Shown here: in pieces, positions 1 through 7,578 of the stretch
Layout: every line of letters begins with the position of its first letter
Position numbering within the stretch: position 1 is the stretch's first letter
Position numbers and translations under genes: made by a program
Notes under the pieces: model-generated
What the model was told of the DNA's origin: nothing
Databases searched by the model: none
Seen by the model: the letters and a program-made list of their open reading frames with translations, nothing else
Source of the DNA: Bacillota bacterium
GTDB lineage: Bacteria; Bacillota; Dethiobacteria; Dethiobacterales; Dethiobacteraceae
Length of the DNA stretch: 16,026 bases
Direction: 5' to 3'
NCBI GenBank assembly: GCA_018725345.1
Contig: QLUI01000008.1
Span: 1-16,026 of the forward strand

Positions 1-268
1 GCTTAAACGAGTTCACTGGCACATAAACAAGAAATGGCTCCAAGACCAAAGGAATTAAATTCTTTTTTCCCACCAACGGCGCGTATCTACGACGCGCCTC
101 CTGCACATTTACTGCGAAAACACGCGCCATGCGGCAAATAAATGATTGGAGACTTACAGCATGACTGACCACTTTACCGTCACGATAATATATTTCCAAC
201 CCTTGACCCAATCCGTCGATATAGCTGGGCACAAAGGCTGCAATCTGCAAAACTTCTTGTAGCTGCAA
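1..268 (-). CDS. ComK-like competence transcription factor family protein, N-terminal part (runs off the left edge)
   Basis: Open frame of 89 codons read leftwards from a TTG at 268-266 and still open at the window edge. The start is set by a perfect AAGGAGG (282-276) seven bases upstream. The segment SLQSFICRMARVF, followed by a basic stretch (EARRRYAPLVGKK), NLIPLVLEPFLVYVPVNSF and a conserved-looking proline, follows the layout I recall for ComK (DRSCRFFG...R...I.V.P...IFLFPT). ComK proteins bind A/T-rich K-boxes and activate DNA-uptake genes in Bacillus; in clostridial relatives the role is less clear. The match is by eye and the C-terminal half is not visible, so the family call is moderate. 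The last visible codons (VNSFK) coincide with a 17-bp sequence repeated at 1632-1648, so the gene might be truncated or fused just beyond the edge. Confidence 0.5.
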   Translation of the reverse strand, partial: MQLQEVLQIAAFVPSYIDGLGQGLEIYYRDGKVVSHAVSLQSFICRMARVFAVNVQEARRRYAPLVGKKNLIPLVLEPFLVYVPVNSFK

Positions 269-275
269 AAAAACA

Positions 276-300
276 CCTCCTTAGCTGCTATGTAAGGAGG
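276..300 (-). promoter_or_regulatory. Hairpin that sequesters the ComK-like gene's Shine-Dalgarno
   Basis: The minus-strand RNA reads CCUCCUUA, a 9-nt loop, then UAAGGAGG: a perfect 8-bp stem (300-293 with 283-276). Its 3' arm is the entire Shine-Dalgarno of the TTG-started gene at 268. The stem is followed by a run of seven T, so it also resembles an intrinsic terminator of the upstream TPR gene. The exact fit of AAGGAGG-7 nt-TTG argues that it is at least also the ribosome binding site, so folding would limit translation. Confidence 0.55.
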
Positions 301-308
301 TTCTTTCT

Positions 309-314
309 ATTATA
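309..314 (-). promoter_or_regulatory. Candidate -10 box for the ComK-like gene
   Basis: The minus strand reads TATAAT here, about 40 bases upstream of the TTG start. No good -35 is seen at 16-18 bp (the hexamer there is GCACAA/GGCACA-like), but a GGCAC-6 nt-GTGCC inverted repeat (323-338) covers that position and could be an activator or repressor site, or a weak transcript end for the TPR gene. A transcript starting about 302 would begin with the CCUCCUUA arm of the hairpin. Confidence 0.35.
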
Positions 315-344
315 CGCGCTCCGGCACTCGTTTGTGCCACAAAG

Positions 345-1499
345 TTAATCATACTCGCTCTTCAAATATTCCAGCATATTTCTATGTCCTTTTTCATCAA
401 TCTGCAGCACTGCGTTGATTTTCTTATACTTATCAGAAATACTTGTCACAGACACACTATATTCCTCAGCCAACTCCCTCTGGGTAAGGTCAAGAAAATG
501 GTAGCGCGCCAAGCTGTATTCCAGAGCCGCCGCCCATGTTGCAGTTTTTACAATACGAGGAGTTTGCGGATAAACAGTATTGATAAAATCAGACCAGATA
601 GCTTGCACATCAACAAAAAAACCCTCAGCGTAGCAATCACTTTTACGCATATTTTTCATTGCACAATCTATCACTTGCTGCCATTCTTTGCGCCAAGCAG
701 GTTTTTCAATTGGGTAGTTCTCTAAATCCAGCTCTTGCCGAGCGCCGTTAATAAAAATCTGCACTTTATTACTGTCTTCCATGCCCTTTAACTCAAGCAA
801 AGCCAACTGACGGAAACGTTCCTTGATCCAAGGGTTCTTAACAAACTCCCGCAATGTCTTCTGGGCTCCCTGCCCATTCATTGTTCCATAAAAACGGATA
901 ATATCCTCTTTGAATTGGTCTGAACCATGGTAAAGACGATTATTGAGCGCTTTACGAAAACCTTGGCTGCTATTGTATAATCTGCTTAAGTCCTCAATCT
1001 TTCCTGCTTGTAAAACTTTCTCCAACGCCATATCACGCTCGGAATAGGCCGGCAGCCCGATAAAGGTAAAATCCTCATCAATGCTGGTCAACAGCTCCAT
1101 AGCCTCCGCGGACATCTCCCCTTCAGGCTCCTCCTGCAAATAGCGCATTAAATATTCCCTTGATTTATCCAAATCTTCCAGCAACCCATAGTTAATGGCC
1201 AGCAGAAAATAACAGTCCGCCATCATGCCATCAAGCTCGCTGACAATATGCAGAAAAATTTTGTTTGCCTCTTTAAGGCGGCCGAGCTTACTTAGAACGC
1301 AGGCAAGATTGTAATGAGTAAATGGATTCTTTGGCTCAACGCTCACCGCTTTTCGGAAAAAACGTAAAGCTTTGTCAGAACAATTTTTCTGGTAATAGAA
1401 CATGCCTTTTTTTAGATAAAACCCGGCATCCTGCTCAAAAGGCACCACATTGGCGGCCTTTCTCCCGTTTGCCACAGCTTTGCCCTTAGCCTCTTTCAT
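345..1499 (-). CDS. TPR-repeat protein with C-terminal helix-turn-helix-like segment
   Basis: 384 aa from the ATG at 1499, chosen because GGGTGGTG lies just upstream; the frame also opens at two GTG codons (1511, 1508) that lack a ribosome binding site. Roughly residues 25-140 are tetratricopeptide repeats (KALRFFRKAVSVEPKNPFTHYNLA is typical), suggesting protein-protein contacts. A middle part of no recognisable family follows. The C-terminal about 90 residues contain WAAALEYSLARYHFLDLTQ followed by RELAEEYSVSVTSISDKYKKI, which reads as a cyclin/sigma-like helix-turn-helix, similar to segments in SEC-C/DUF-type proteins. No signal peptide or membrane segment is seen, so it is probably cytoplasmic. 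Downstream, after 76 bases, lies the ComK-like gene. Function unknown; a regulatory adaptor is only a guess. Confidence 0.8.
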   Translation of the reverse strand: MKEAKGKAVANGRKAANVVPFEQDAGFYLKKGMFYYQKNCSDKALRFFRKAVSVEPKNPFTHYNLACVLSKLGRLKEANKIFLHIVSELDGMMADCYFLLAINYGLLEDLDKSREYLMRYLQEEPEGEMSAEAMELLTSIDEDFTFIGLPAYSERDMALEKVLQAGKIEDLSRLYNSSQGFRKALNNRLYHGSDQFKEDIIRFYGTMNGQGAQKTLREFVKNPWIKERFRQLALLELKGMEDSNKVQIFINGARQELDLENYPIEKPAWRKEWQQVIDCAMKNMRKSDCYAEGFFVDVQAIWSDFINTVYPQTPRIVKTATWAAALEYSLARYHFLDLTQRELAEEYSVSVTSISDKYKKINAVLQIDEKGHRNMLEYLKSEYD

Positions 1500-1550
1500 G
1501 TTCTTCACCACCCTGTTATGATTATTTTGGTTTTTCTTTTGGATTAAGGC

Positions 1551-1577
1551 CCCACCTCTAAGCGAAGCGTAGGTGGG
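1551..1577. repeat. Hairpin 1 of a tandem pair
   Basis: CCCACCT (1551-1557) pairs with AGGTGGG (1571-1577) around a 13-nt loop that itself contains GC-GAA-GC. It lies in the leader of the TPR gene. Its arms share CCACCT/AGGTGG with the neighbouring hairpin, so alternative pairings between the two are possible. Confidence 0.6.
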
Positions 1578-1584
1578 AATTTTT

Positions 1585-1614
1585 AATCAGGTGGAGTAGA
1601 CTCTCCACCTGATT
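1585..1614. repeat. Hairpin 2 of a tandem pair (12-bp perfect stem)
   Basis: AATCAGGTGGAG (1585-1596), loop TAGACT, CTCCACCTGATT (1603-1614). The perfect stem with a short loop is terminator-strength but has no long T run on either side (TTCCCCG on plus; a run of A on minus). Together with hairpin 1 and the 17-bp repeat just beyond it, it could be an end of an IS200/IS605-like or other dispersed element; no transposase is visible. Confidence 0.6.
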
Positions 1615-1631
1615 CCCCGAGTTTCAGCAAA

Positions 1632-1648
1632 GCTTAAACGAGTTCACT
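1632..1648. repeat. 17-bp direct repeat of positions 1-17
   Basis: The 17 bases at 1632-1648 are identical to the first 17 bases of the window, in the same orientation. The match stops on the right side (GGC against TCA); on the left it may extend past the edge. At the left copy the bases code VNSFK of the ComK-like protein. At the right copy the same minus-strand frame reads VNSFKLC then stop. Confidence 0.8.
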
Positions 1649-1965
1649 TCATACTTCCCATCAGACGTGCAGCTCAAGCAAACGGCAAAATTATCGGCAG
1701 CCGCGCACTGCCAGAGGCTCCTAGCAACTGTACCTAATTACTCTATTCAGCATCTCCGGCAAATTCCCTTTTTTGAGATAGTTTTTCTTTCTTCGATCTT
1801 TCAGTTTTTTCTTTCTGCCAAGCTAATGGAGCCACTATCATTCCTTTTGCAACTTTGTCCAATTTAATTATGCAATAAATAATTGCGATGAGCTACATAG
1901 GCAGCAGCAGCCGCCCAGACGTACTGTTTGCGGACTGTCGCAAATATGCTGTTCGGTTTAAATTA
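1649..1965. other. Intergenic stretch without a convincing gene
   Basis: About 320 bases between the metF terminator and the hairpins. Minus-strand frames hold short open stretches without good starts (for example a Lys/Glu-rich 39-codon run ending near 1752, and a Ser/Cys-rich run ending LC-stop at about 1625). Small inverted repeats are present, such as TTTGCG-6-CGCAAA at 1928-1945. It may be a decayed gene or a dispersed repeat; nothing can be assigned. Confidence 0.4.
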
Positions 1966-1996
1966 GTGAAGGGCCTGAACTCATCAGGCCCTTCAC
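1966..1996 (-). terminator. Rho-independent-type terminator of the metF operon
   Basis: A perfect 13-bp stem, GTGAAGGGCCTGA / TCAGGCCCTTCAC with a 5-nt loop, lies eight bases after the metF stop. The minus-strand tail is TAATTTAAA, only moderately T-rich. It marks the end of the Wood-Ljungdahl operon. Confidence 0.8.
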
Positions 1997-2003
1997 AGAA
2001 TGC

Positions 2004-2921
2004 TTAGTCAAATTTGGGACGCGGCAAAAGACCGGCTCTCTCAGTTATTTCAGGGACGATTTCTTCCCAGGCCACAGCCATAATGTGTACCCCGGCCACC
2101 CCTTCGACAGTTTTGAGATGGTTAATCATCTCAACGCAGAGCTTGATCCCTTCCTCTTTCTTGTCTTCGGCAGCCTTGATCCGGTCAATGATTGCATCGG
2201 GGACAATCATGCCTGAAACATTGTTTTTCATGTAACGTACAGCGCCCATAGACTTGATGGGAATGATGCCTGCCAAAATCGGTATTTTTTTGTGAATGCC
2301 TAACTCTCGTACTTTCTCCATCCAAAGTTCAAAGCGGTCCATATCAAAAATGGCCTGCGTCTGAATAAAGTCGGCGCCTGCTTCCACTTTTTTTGCCAAG
2401 CGGTAAGCTCGGTATTCAAACGGATCAGCAAAGGGGTTTTCCACCGCACCGATAAAGAGATCAATTGGAGCCTCCAGTTTTTTACCGCCAATAAAAACCT
2501 GCTCATCACGCATTCTACGTAACGACTGAATCAAGTTCGTCGAATCTAAATCATTAACATTTTTGGCACTAGGTTCGTCACCACATTTAGCATGATCTCC
2601 TTGCATACAAAGGAAATTCTTCATTCCAAGCGCCACAGCGCCTAAGACGTCGGACTGGATAGCGATGCGGTTACGGTCGCGGCAGGTAATCTGGACCACC
2701 GGATCCAGCCCCTCTTCAATCAGGATTCTGCCGCAGGCGATGCTGGATGTGCGGACGATTGCCGTCTGATTATCTGTTAAGTTAACGGCGTCAACACAGC
2801 CTTTAAGCAGATGGGCATGATGCTCAATCTTCTTCCGTTCCGCGCTCTTAGGAGGACCAAGTTCTCCGGTAACAGCAAACGCTCCGCTGGCAACTACTTT
2901 TTGCAAATTGCTCATACTCAT
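2004..2921 (-). CDS. metF: 5,10-methylenetetrahydrofolate reductase (MetF)
   Basis: 305 aa from the ATG at 2921. That start overlaps the metV stop by one base (TAATG), with GGGAGG upstream; the frame continues 20 codons further inside metV, but that extension is unlikely. MetF is a flavin TIM barrel that reduces methylene-THF to methyl-THF, the last step of the Wood-Ljungdahl methyl branch. VTGELGPPKS carries the expected catalytic Glu (about residue 20). Further family blocks are NLTDNQTA, VQITCRDRNRIA, FLCMQGDH, GAVENPF, DFIQTQAIFD and PILAGIIPI. Length fits the short bacterial/acetogen type. It follows metV directly, as in Moorella-type MetVF, where MetV is needed for activity. It appears intact. 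Confidence 0.93.
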   Translation of the reverse strand: MSMSNLQKVVASGAFAVTGELGPPKSAERKKIEHHAHLLKGCVDAVNLTDNQTAIVRTSSIACGRILIEEGLDPVVQITCRDRNRIAIQSDVLGAVALGMKNFLCMQGDHAKCGDEPSAKNVNDLDSTNLIQSLRRMRDEQVFIGGKKLEAPIDLFIGAVENPFADPFEYRAYRLAKKVEAGADFIQTQAIFDMDRFELWMEKVRELGIHKKIPILAGIIPIKSMGAVRYMKNNVSGMIVPDAIIDRIKAAEDKKEEGIKLCVEMINHLKTVEGVAGVHIMAVAWEEIVPEITERAGLLPRPKFD

Positions 2922-3589
2922 TACAGCTTCACATCCTCCCTGACCATTTTTCTCGGTCCACCGGAATGGGACGTTGCCCAATCTTTAGGAGGCTTAACTT
3001 CCGAAAGAACAGACAATTTATCAAACTTAATCATCCGTTCCACAATCAGATGCCAGCCGCATTCCGTTTCTTTACTAACCTCACACAAGCCATCTTGCGA
3101 GCCACCGCAGGGGCCGTTAAGCATACTCTTAGAACAACGGGCTATGGGGCAAATCCCCACAGTTTCCTCAAGAACACAGTTGCCGCAGCCCAGACAGTTT
3201 TCTACCCAAATTCCCTGCTGAAGGGGCAGGCCCATAAAAGTAGTGTTCACGCCGGGGAGAGTCTGCACTTTGGCATAATGGATGTTCATAGTTTGAATCC
3301 CAACACCGCAGGCCAAAGATACTACCACATCTGCTTCTTCCACCAGTTTGCGAGCCGATTCTAGGTATTCAAATTCACACTGGCGCTCCACTGTCAAGGT
3401 TTTCACAACGAGCTCTTGACCGGTTTTTTTGCGTGCGATTGCTATGGCGGCAGCCGTTTCCTTAGCTTCTTTGTCGCCGCCAGCCATACAGACAGTGACA
3501 CATTCGCCGCAGCCGAGTACCAGTACCTTCGCAAATGGTGCTACTGCTTTGATGATTTCAGTCAAAGGTTTACGCTCAGCCACAATCAT
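2921..3589 (-). CDS. metV: MetV, methylenetetrahydrofolate reductase partner protein (zinc/iron-sulfur type)
   Basis: 222 aa; the ATG overlaps the upstream gene's stop by four bases (ATGA). The first about 120 residues hold a Cys group (C27, C30, C34; VLGCGECVTVC) plus ACGVGIQT. The C-terminal half is the MetF-associated Cys-rich domain, with C133, C136, C139, C148, C153, C162, C170 and C178 (ENCLGCGNC, GICPIARC, LNGPCGG). In Moorella and related acetogens MetV binds MetF and links it to an electron-input module (HdrABC-MvhD). Here that module seems replaced by the fused oxidoreductase immediately upstream, with which this gene is translationally coupled. It appears complete. Confidence 0.9.
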   Translation of the reverse strand: MIVAERKPLTEIIKAVAPFAKVLVLGCGECVTVCMAGGDKEAKETAAAIAIARKKTGQELVVKTLTVERQCEFEYLESARKLVEEADVVVSLACGVGIQTMNIHYAKVQTLPGVNTTFMGLPLQQGIWVENCLGCGNCVLEETVGICPIARCSKSMLNGPCGGSQDGLCEVSKETECGWHLIVERMIKFDKLSVLSEVKPPKDWATSHSGGPRKMVREDVKL

Positions 3590-5682
3590 TGTTCTTCACC
3601 CCCCCCACCATTTAGCAAAGACTCGACCTTAGTCAGAAACCTTTCAGCAACCGGAGCAAAGTCTCTAACCTCGGCGGGTGTAAGGCTTAGATATTCAATC
3701 CGTTCTTTTTCAAGCCCCAACTCAACCAAGATTTCCTGAGCACGGCCAGCCCGCTTACCGGCCCATTTGGCCGCATCAAGATAGGTGCATTCTTCCTCCT
3801 GTTCACAGCCAGCCAGAAAAACGCCTTCTGCGCCAAATTCGAAAGCCTCCAGAATATTTTGCACCTCCACTTTCGCCACACAGGGAACACGAACAATGGC
3901 CAAGTTTTGCGGTTTGCCATTATTGATGTACTTTTGGAAATGACGCTCCGCAAAGGCGCCATAGCTGCAGCAGAAAACGACTGTGGCAGGATTGCCGTTG
4001 CCTTTAGCCTGTTCTATGGCATCGCCCAGCTGCTCTAATGAGTGTTGGACATAATCGTTTCGGAAGCGAATCGCCCGGGCTGGGCAAATCCCAACACACA
4101 GGCCGCAAGCCTGACATTCTTCATTGCGAATAGTGAAAATTCCGTCTTCATTAATCTGAGGCACACCATAAGGACAGATGCGCAAACAGGTAAGACAGAG
4201 GGCACAAACTTGATCTATACATTCCGCCCCCGCAGCGCAATCCATACAGCGGCGGCTTTCACAAAGCGCTCGCTGCTCATCATAACCAATCTCCACATGC
4301 TGGTTATGCTGTGCACGGGTGTGCTCGTCAAGGAACGGCACAGCAAGCCGCGAGCTACGCTTCACCTTCTCCGCCGTGGTGGGAGAAAGCATACCAAGCA
4401 CATCATAACGATCAGCCAGATTAGCGTCAAAAGGCAGTTTGTCAAAAAAGCTTTGTACAGCAAGAGCCACTTTTTGACCGCTGGACATTGCTTTCACCGC
4501 AGAACCAGGGCCGAAAACCAGTTCGCCGCAGGCAAACACGCCAGGCCTTGTAGTCTGCATCGTGCGCATATCGTATTTTAAGATGCCGTGCTCAGTTAAC
4601 TCAATCCCGGACTCTGTCAGGTAAGACAAGTTATCGTTGCCTTGTCCAATGGCGAAAATTACAGTGTTAACCGGGATAATGTTTAAATTATTGCCAAATT
4701 GAGGATTAAAACGTTTCTGTTCATCAAAGACGGAGAGAACCTCCTGCACTTCCATACCAATAATGTTGCCGGCCTCGTCAGTAACAATCCGTTTCGGGCC
4801 CCAGGCAGGAAACATCTCCACGCCCTCTTCCAGAGCTTCAGCTATTTCCCACGCAAAGGCAGGCATGTTGTCGGCGCACTCCAAGCAAGCCAGCTTAACG
4901 CTTTCAGCGCCGCAGCGGATAGCCTGACGAGCCACGTCCATCGCCACGTTACCACCACCGATGACAAGAATGTTTCGTCCCGGCTCAAAGCTAAAGTTGT
5001 CGTGTTTAGCGCTATTTAAAAATGGCAATGCCAGAAGCACATCTTTGGCGTCGGAGCCGGGAATAAGGATGTTCCGACTGGTGGGCAGGCCCAATGCCAA
5101 CACAACAGCTTGGTACTCTGCTGCTAGAGCGTCGATGGAAATATTCTTGCCTAGTTCCACCCCAGTCTTAATCTCCACGCCTAAATCAGCCACACGAGAA
5201 ATGTCTTTGCGCATGGAATCCATGGGCAACCGATAGTGGGGAATAAAGTCGGTGATAGCACCGCCCGCTTCGGCGGAGCGCTCAAAAATAGTTACCGCCA
5301 CACCTGCTTCCGCCAATGTACGTGCTACGGCTAAGCCGGCGGGACCGCCGCCTACTACGGCAACCTTTTCAGGACGTGTCACTGCCGCTTTTTTAACTTC
5401 CGGCCAGTTTCCGTTTTCCAACGCAAAGCGCTTTAATGCGCGAATGGAAACCGCCTCATCCACATCTTTGCGCCTGCACTCCGTTTCACACGGATGCGCA
5501 CAAATCATGCCGCAGACGGACGCCAACGGATTTGGCGCCGTAATGGCCGCCACCGCCTTATCGTAGTCGCCGACAGCAATCTGTCGAACGTACTCCTGAA
5601 CGTCCGTATGGACCGGGCAGCCGCCCTGACAGGGCGGATACTGGGTCACAGCGGAAGACTCATTGTAAACAATTTTACTCAA
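3586..5682 (-). CDS. Fused GltD/NfnB-like FAD-NAD(P) oxidoreductase - ferredoxin - FlpD/MvhD protein
   Basis: About 698 aa from a TTG at 5682 that has GGAGG eight bases upstream; a GTG at 5700 (704 aa, numbering used here) has no ribosome binding site. Order of parts: N-terminal [4Fe-4S] region as in glutamate synthase small chain (C24, C28, C63, C67, C71, C75); FAD Rossmann motif GGGPAG (117-122); NAD(P) motif VIGGGNVAMD (247-256); FAD-binding GVFACGE (387-393); a Cys-rich linker (C480-C494); two [4Fe-4S] ferredoxin motifs (C499-C509, C529-C539); and a FlpD/MvhD [2Fe-2S] domain (about 570-695; FCCSYG, VPC, AGCEQEEECTY). The Gly-rich tail overlaps metV by four bases. It probably passes electrons from NAD(P)H, or to/from ferredoxin, to MetV-MetF. 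This is inference from context; bifurcation is possible but unproven. Confidence 0.88.
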   Translation of the reverse strand: MSKIVYNESSAVTQYPPCQGGCPVHTDVQEYVRQIAVGDYDKAVAAITAPNPLASVCGMICAHPCETECRRKDVDEAVSIRALKRFALENGNWPEVKKAAVTRPEKVAVVGGGPAGLAVARTLAEAGVAVTIFERSAEAGGAITDFIPHYRLPMDSMRKDISRVADLGVEIKTGVELGKNISIDALAAEYQAVVLALGLPTSRNILIPGSDAKDVLLALPFLNSAKHDNFSFEPGRNILVIGGGNVAMDVARQAIRCGAESVKLACLECADNMPAFAWEIAEALEEGVEMFPAWGPKRIVTDEAGNIIGMEVQEVLSVFDEQKRFNPQFGNNLNIIPVNTVIFAIGQGNDNLSYLTESGIELTEHGILKYDMRTMQTTRPGVFACGELVFGPGSAVKAMSSGQKVALAVQSFFDKLPFDANLADRYDVLGMLSPTTAEKVKRSSRLAVPFLDEHTRAQHNQHVEIGYDEQRALCESRRCMDCAAGAECIDQVCALCLTCLRICPYGVPQINEDGIFTIRNEECQACGLCVGICPARAIRFRNDYVQHSLEQLGDAIEQAKGNGNPATVVFCCSYGAFAERHFQKYINNGKPQNLAIVRVPCVAKVEVQNILEAFEFGAEGVFLAGCEQEEECTYLDAAKWAGKRAGRAQEILVELGLEKERIEYLSLTPAEVRDFAPVAERFLTKVESLLNGGGGEEQ

Positions 5683-5718
5683 CAGATCTTCCTCCCTCAC
5701 GGTAATATTGTTTTGTTT

Positions 5719-6513
5719 CTATTTCTGTTGCTTCCGGTAAATCTCAACATAGCTGTCACAGTAGATATCTAAGTTCATAATAATTCTGGCGGTGGCAATA
5801 GCTTCTATCAATTCATGGTCACAGGCGTCTGCCACCGCGGCATCTAGGCCGCTCGCCACCCCCATGGCGGCGAAAATGCGGTTAATTAGTTCTCGGTTCT
5901 TCGTTCCCTGCGAGATGTTGGAAAGTCCCACTACAGTGCGGGGAGCCGGGTTGGCAAGCAGTTTGACCTGACGCAATGTCTGCATCACTTCGGGGCCATG
6001 GTTCTGACCTACATTACAGGGCAATACCAGCGGGTCAAGATACAAATCCTCCATGGGAATCCCATAGGAGTCGGCGGCAGCCACCAGTTCCATGGCCAAC
6101 GCCACGCGGGTATCGGCATCTTTGGGAATGCCCTGCTCGTTCATGGCCAGACCGATTACGGCAGCGTTATACTTAAGAGCCATGGTGAAAACGCGCTCCA
6201 TTTTAGGCCACTCGGCGGGGACAGAATTAATCATGGCAGGATACTTACAGATTTCCAAGCCAGCTTCGATCGCGTCGTAGTTCGTCGAGTCCAGAGACAA
6301 GGGCAGCTTGCTGACTTCTTGGGTTTTTTCCACTAGCCAGCGCATTGTCTTTACCTGGTCTTTGGCGGCGGGACCCGTATTGATATCAAGATAACGGGCA
6401 CCGCCCGCTTCCTGTTTTTTAGCCCACTCTTGGATGGGCCGTGGATCTTCGTTCCGAATGGCTTGGGCGATATCCTTGAACATACCGTTAATTCTCTCGC
6501 CGATTATAAACAT
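5719..6513 (-). CDS. acsE: Methyltetrahydrofolate:corrinoid iron-sulfur protein methyltransferase
   Basis: 264 aa, ATG with a textbook AAAGGAGG. AcsE moves the methyl group of CH3-THF to Co(I) of the corrinoid iron-sulfur protein (AcsCD). It is a TIM barrel of the pterin-binding (DHPS-like) family. The residues known from the Moorella enzyme to hold folate are all in register: D75 (PLSLD), N96 (AMIN), D160 (YLDP) and catalytic N199 (VVGLSNISQG). The length matches the family (about 262 aa). All active-site positions are kept, which contrasts with the broken acsB and acsV nearby and suggests ongoing selection on methyl transfer. Confidence 0.96.
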   Translation of the reverse strand: MFIIGERINGMFKDIAQAIRNEDPRPIQEWAKKQEAGGARYLDINTGPAAKDQVKTMRWLVEKTQEVSKLPLSLDSTNYDAIEAGLEICKYPAMINSVPAEWPKMERVFTMALKYNAAVIGLAMNEQGIPKDADTRVALAMELVAAADSYGIPMEDLYLDPLVLPCNVGQNHGPEVMQTLRQVKLLANPAPRTVVGLSNISQGTKNRELINRIFAAMGVASGLDAAVADACDHELIEAIATARIIMNLDIYCDSYVEIYRKQQK

Positions 6514-6559
6514 TACTAACCTCCTTTCTGCCTTTTTTCAAATGGAGCTCCCGAAAGAA

Positions 6560-7540
6560 TTAATTTTCCAACTCGGTTTTTTGCATCAATTCTGCAATGC
6601 TTTCCTTTACTAATGCGGCAGCTTTCGGGTGGCGCATAACAAGAATATTCATTCCGCCCTGCAGGAGCGCTACCGCTGTAGTGACTTCCCACAGAATACC
6701 GCGGGGCTCCTGCAGACCCCAGCCGGGAAAATCTTCAATGGAGGAGTTAGCTTCTTTAGTTCGCCACACTTCATAACCTACGTTGCCAATCATCGGCATG
6801 GCCAGCATATTGTCACCCTGCAGCGCTCCGTTGCGGGCGCGCTCCATGATTGAGTAGCCGTATTCCAGACCATACCCAACTGCAGCAATGGTGGGGTCGA
6901 TAATTATTCGGTTAGCGGGCAAATTCATTTCAGTAATCAGGATATTGAGTTGCTTGCAGATATTGATGTCAATAGGGGATTGGGCAATAATATTGTGCTT
7001 ATGAACCATGCAGGCAGCAGTGAGGGACTTATAGTTTTCCTGTTCCGCAACCCCAATCAGTAAGTTTTCACCGGCCGCCGCCTCGGCGGCGACCGGTAAC
7101 ACTTTATTATCCTTCTCCGCCTTGCCGCAACCAAGGATAACCAACGGACAATCTACAGTAGCCAGCACGTTTAGAACCACCTTGGCACAATCCTCAGGTG
7201 AGGCATCTTTGCCGTCGGGGTCAGCCCCTTCCAGGTGGAGCACTATGAGGTCGGCGGCATATTCCTCCACACATTTTTTAGCCCAAGCAGCAGGGTCTGC
7301 AAAAACATCACCGTAATATGCGGAAAAACAAGCATGCCAATCACTGGGCGCGACATCCCTTACCTCCAAGGCTACCACCGGCCGATTGGGAATTTCACCT
7401 TCAAAGTGCAGAAATGGCAAGGTACTCTCACCGCCCACGGTAATGGTGTACCCGCGGGTGCCGCCCTGTTCTTTTGTGGCTCCCAAGATGGCTTCGCCAA
7501 CCTTACTTCTGTATTTTTCTTTTACTGCTCTGAAGGCCAT
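6560..7540 (-). CDS. acsD: Corrinoid iron-sulfur protein small subunit (CFeSP beta)
   Basis: 326 aa, TIM barrel that binds AcsC and helps position the cobamide. Family blocks are ITVGGESTLPFLHFEGE, ALEVRDVAPSDW, LHLEGADPDG, IIIDPTIAAVGYGLEYGYS and the C-terminal PGWGLQEPRGILWE. No frameshift or internal stop; length is typical. The ribosome binding site is weak (AAAGTAGG). Upstream, in the usual place of acsV, is a broken remnant of that gene, so this gene may rely on read-through transcription from acsC. Confidence 0.95.
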   Translation of the reverse strand: MAFRAVKEKYRSKVGEAILGATKEQGGTRGYTITVGGESTLPFLHFEGEIPNRPVVALEVRDVAPSDWHACFSAYYGDVFADPAAWAKKCVEEYAADLIVLHLEGADPDGKDASPEDCAKVVLNVLATVDCPLVILGCGKAEKDNKVLPVAAEAAAGENLLIGVAEQENYKSLTAACMVHKHNIIAQSPIDINICKQLNILITEMNLPANRIIIDPTIAAVGYGLEYGYSIMERARNGALQGDNMLAMPMIGNVGYEVWRTKEANSSIEDFPGWGLQEPRGILWEVTTAVALLQGGMNILVMRHPKAAALVKESIAELMQKTELEN

Positions 7541-7578
7541 CTGGCAACCTACTTTCTTTTCGCGTTATTTCTGTTTGC

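Noticed and set aside
1667..1867. 66-codon plus-strand frame in the metF/TPR gap
   Set aside because: No family resemblance, no good ribosome binding site, and the opposite strand also has short open stretches; insufficient support for a gene.
1947..1966. SOS-type box near CGAACAGCATATTTGC in the metF downstream gap
   Set aside because: Only the left half-site fits; the right half lacks GTTCG.
4042..4581. Long plus-strand frame opposite the fused oxidoreductase
   Set aside because: It is the mirror of a well-conserved minus-strand gene with clear cofactor motifs; no ribosome binding site and no recognisable domain. Other plus-strand frames in the window were dropped for the same reason.
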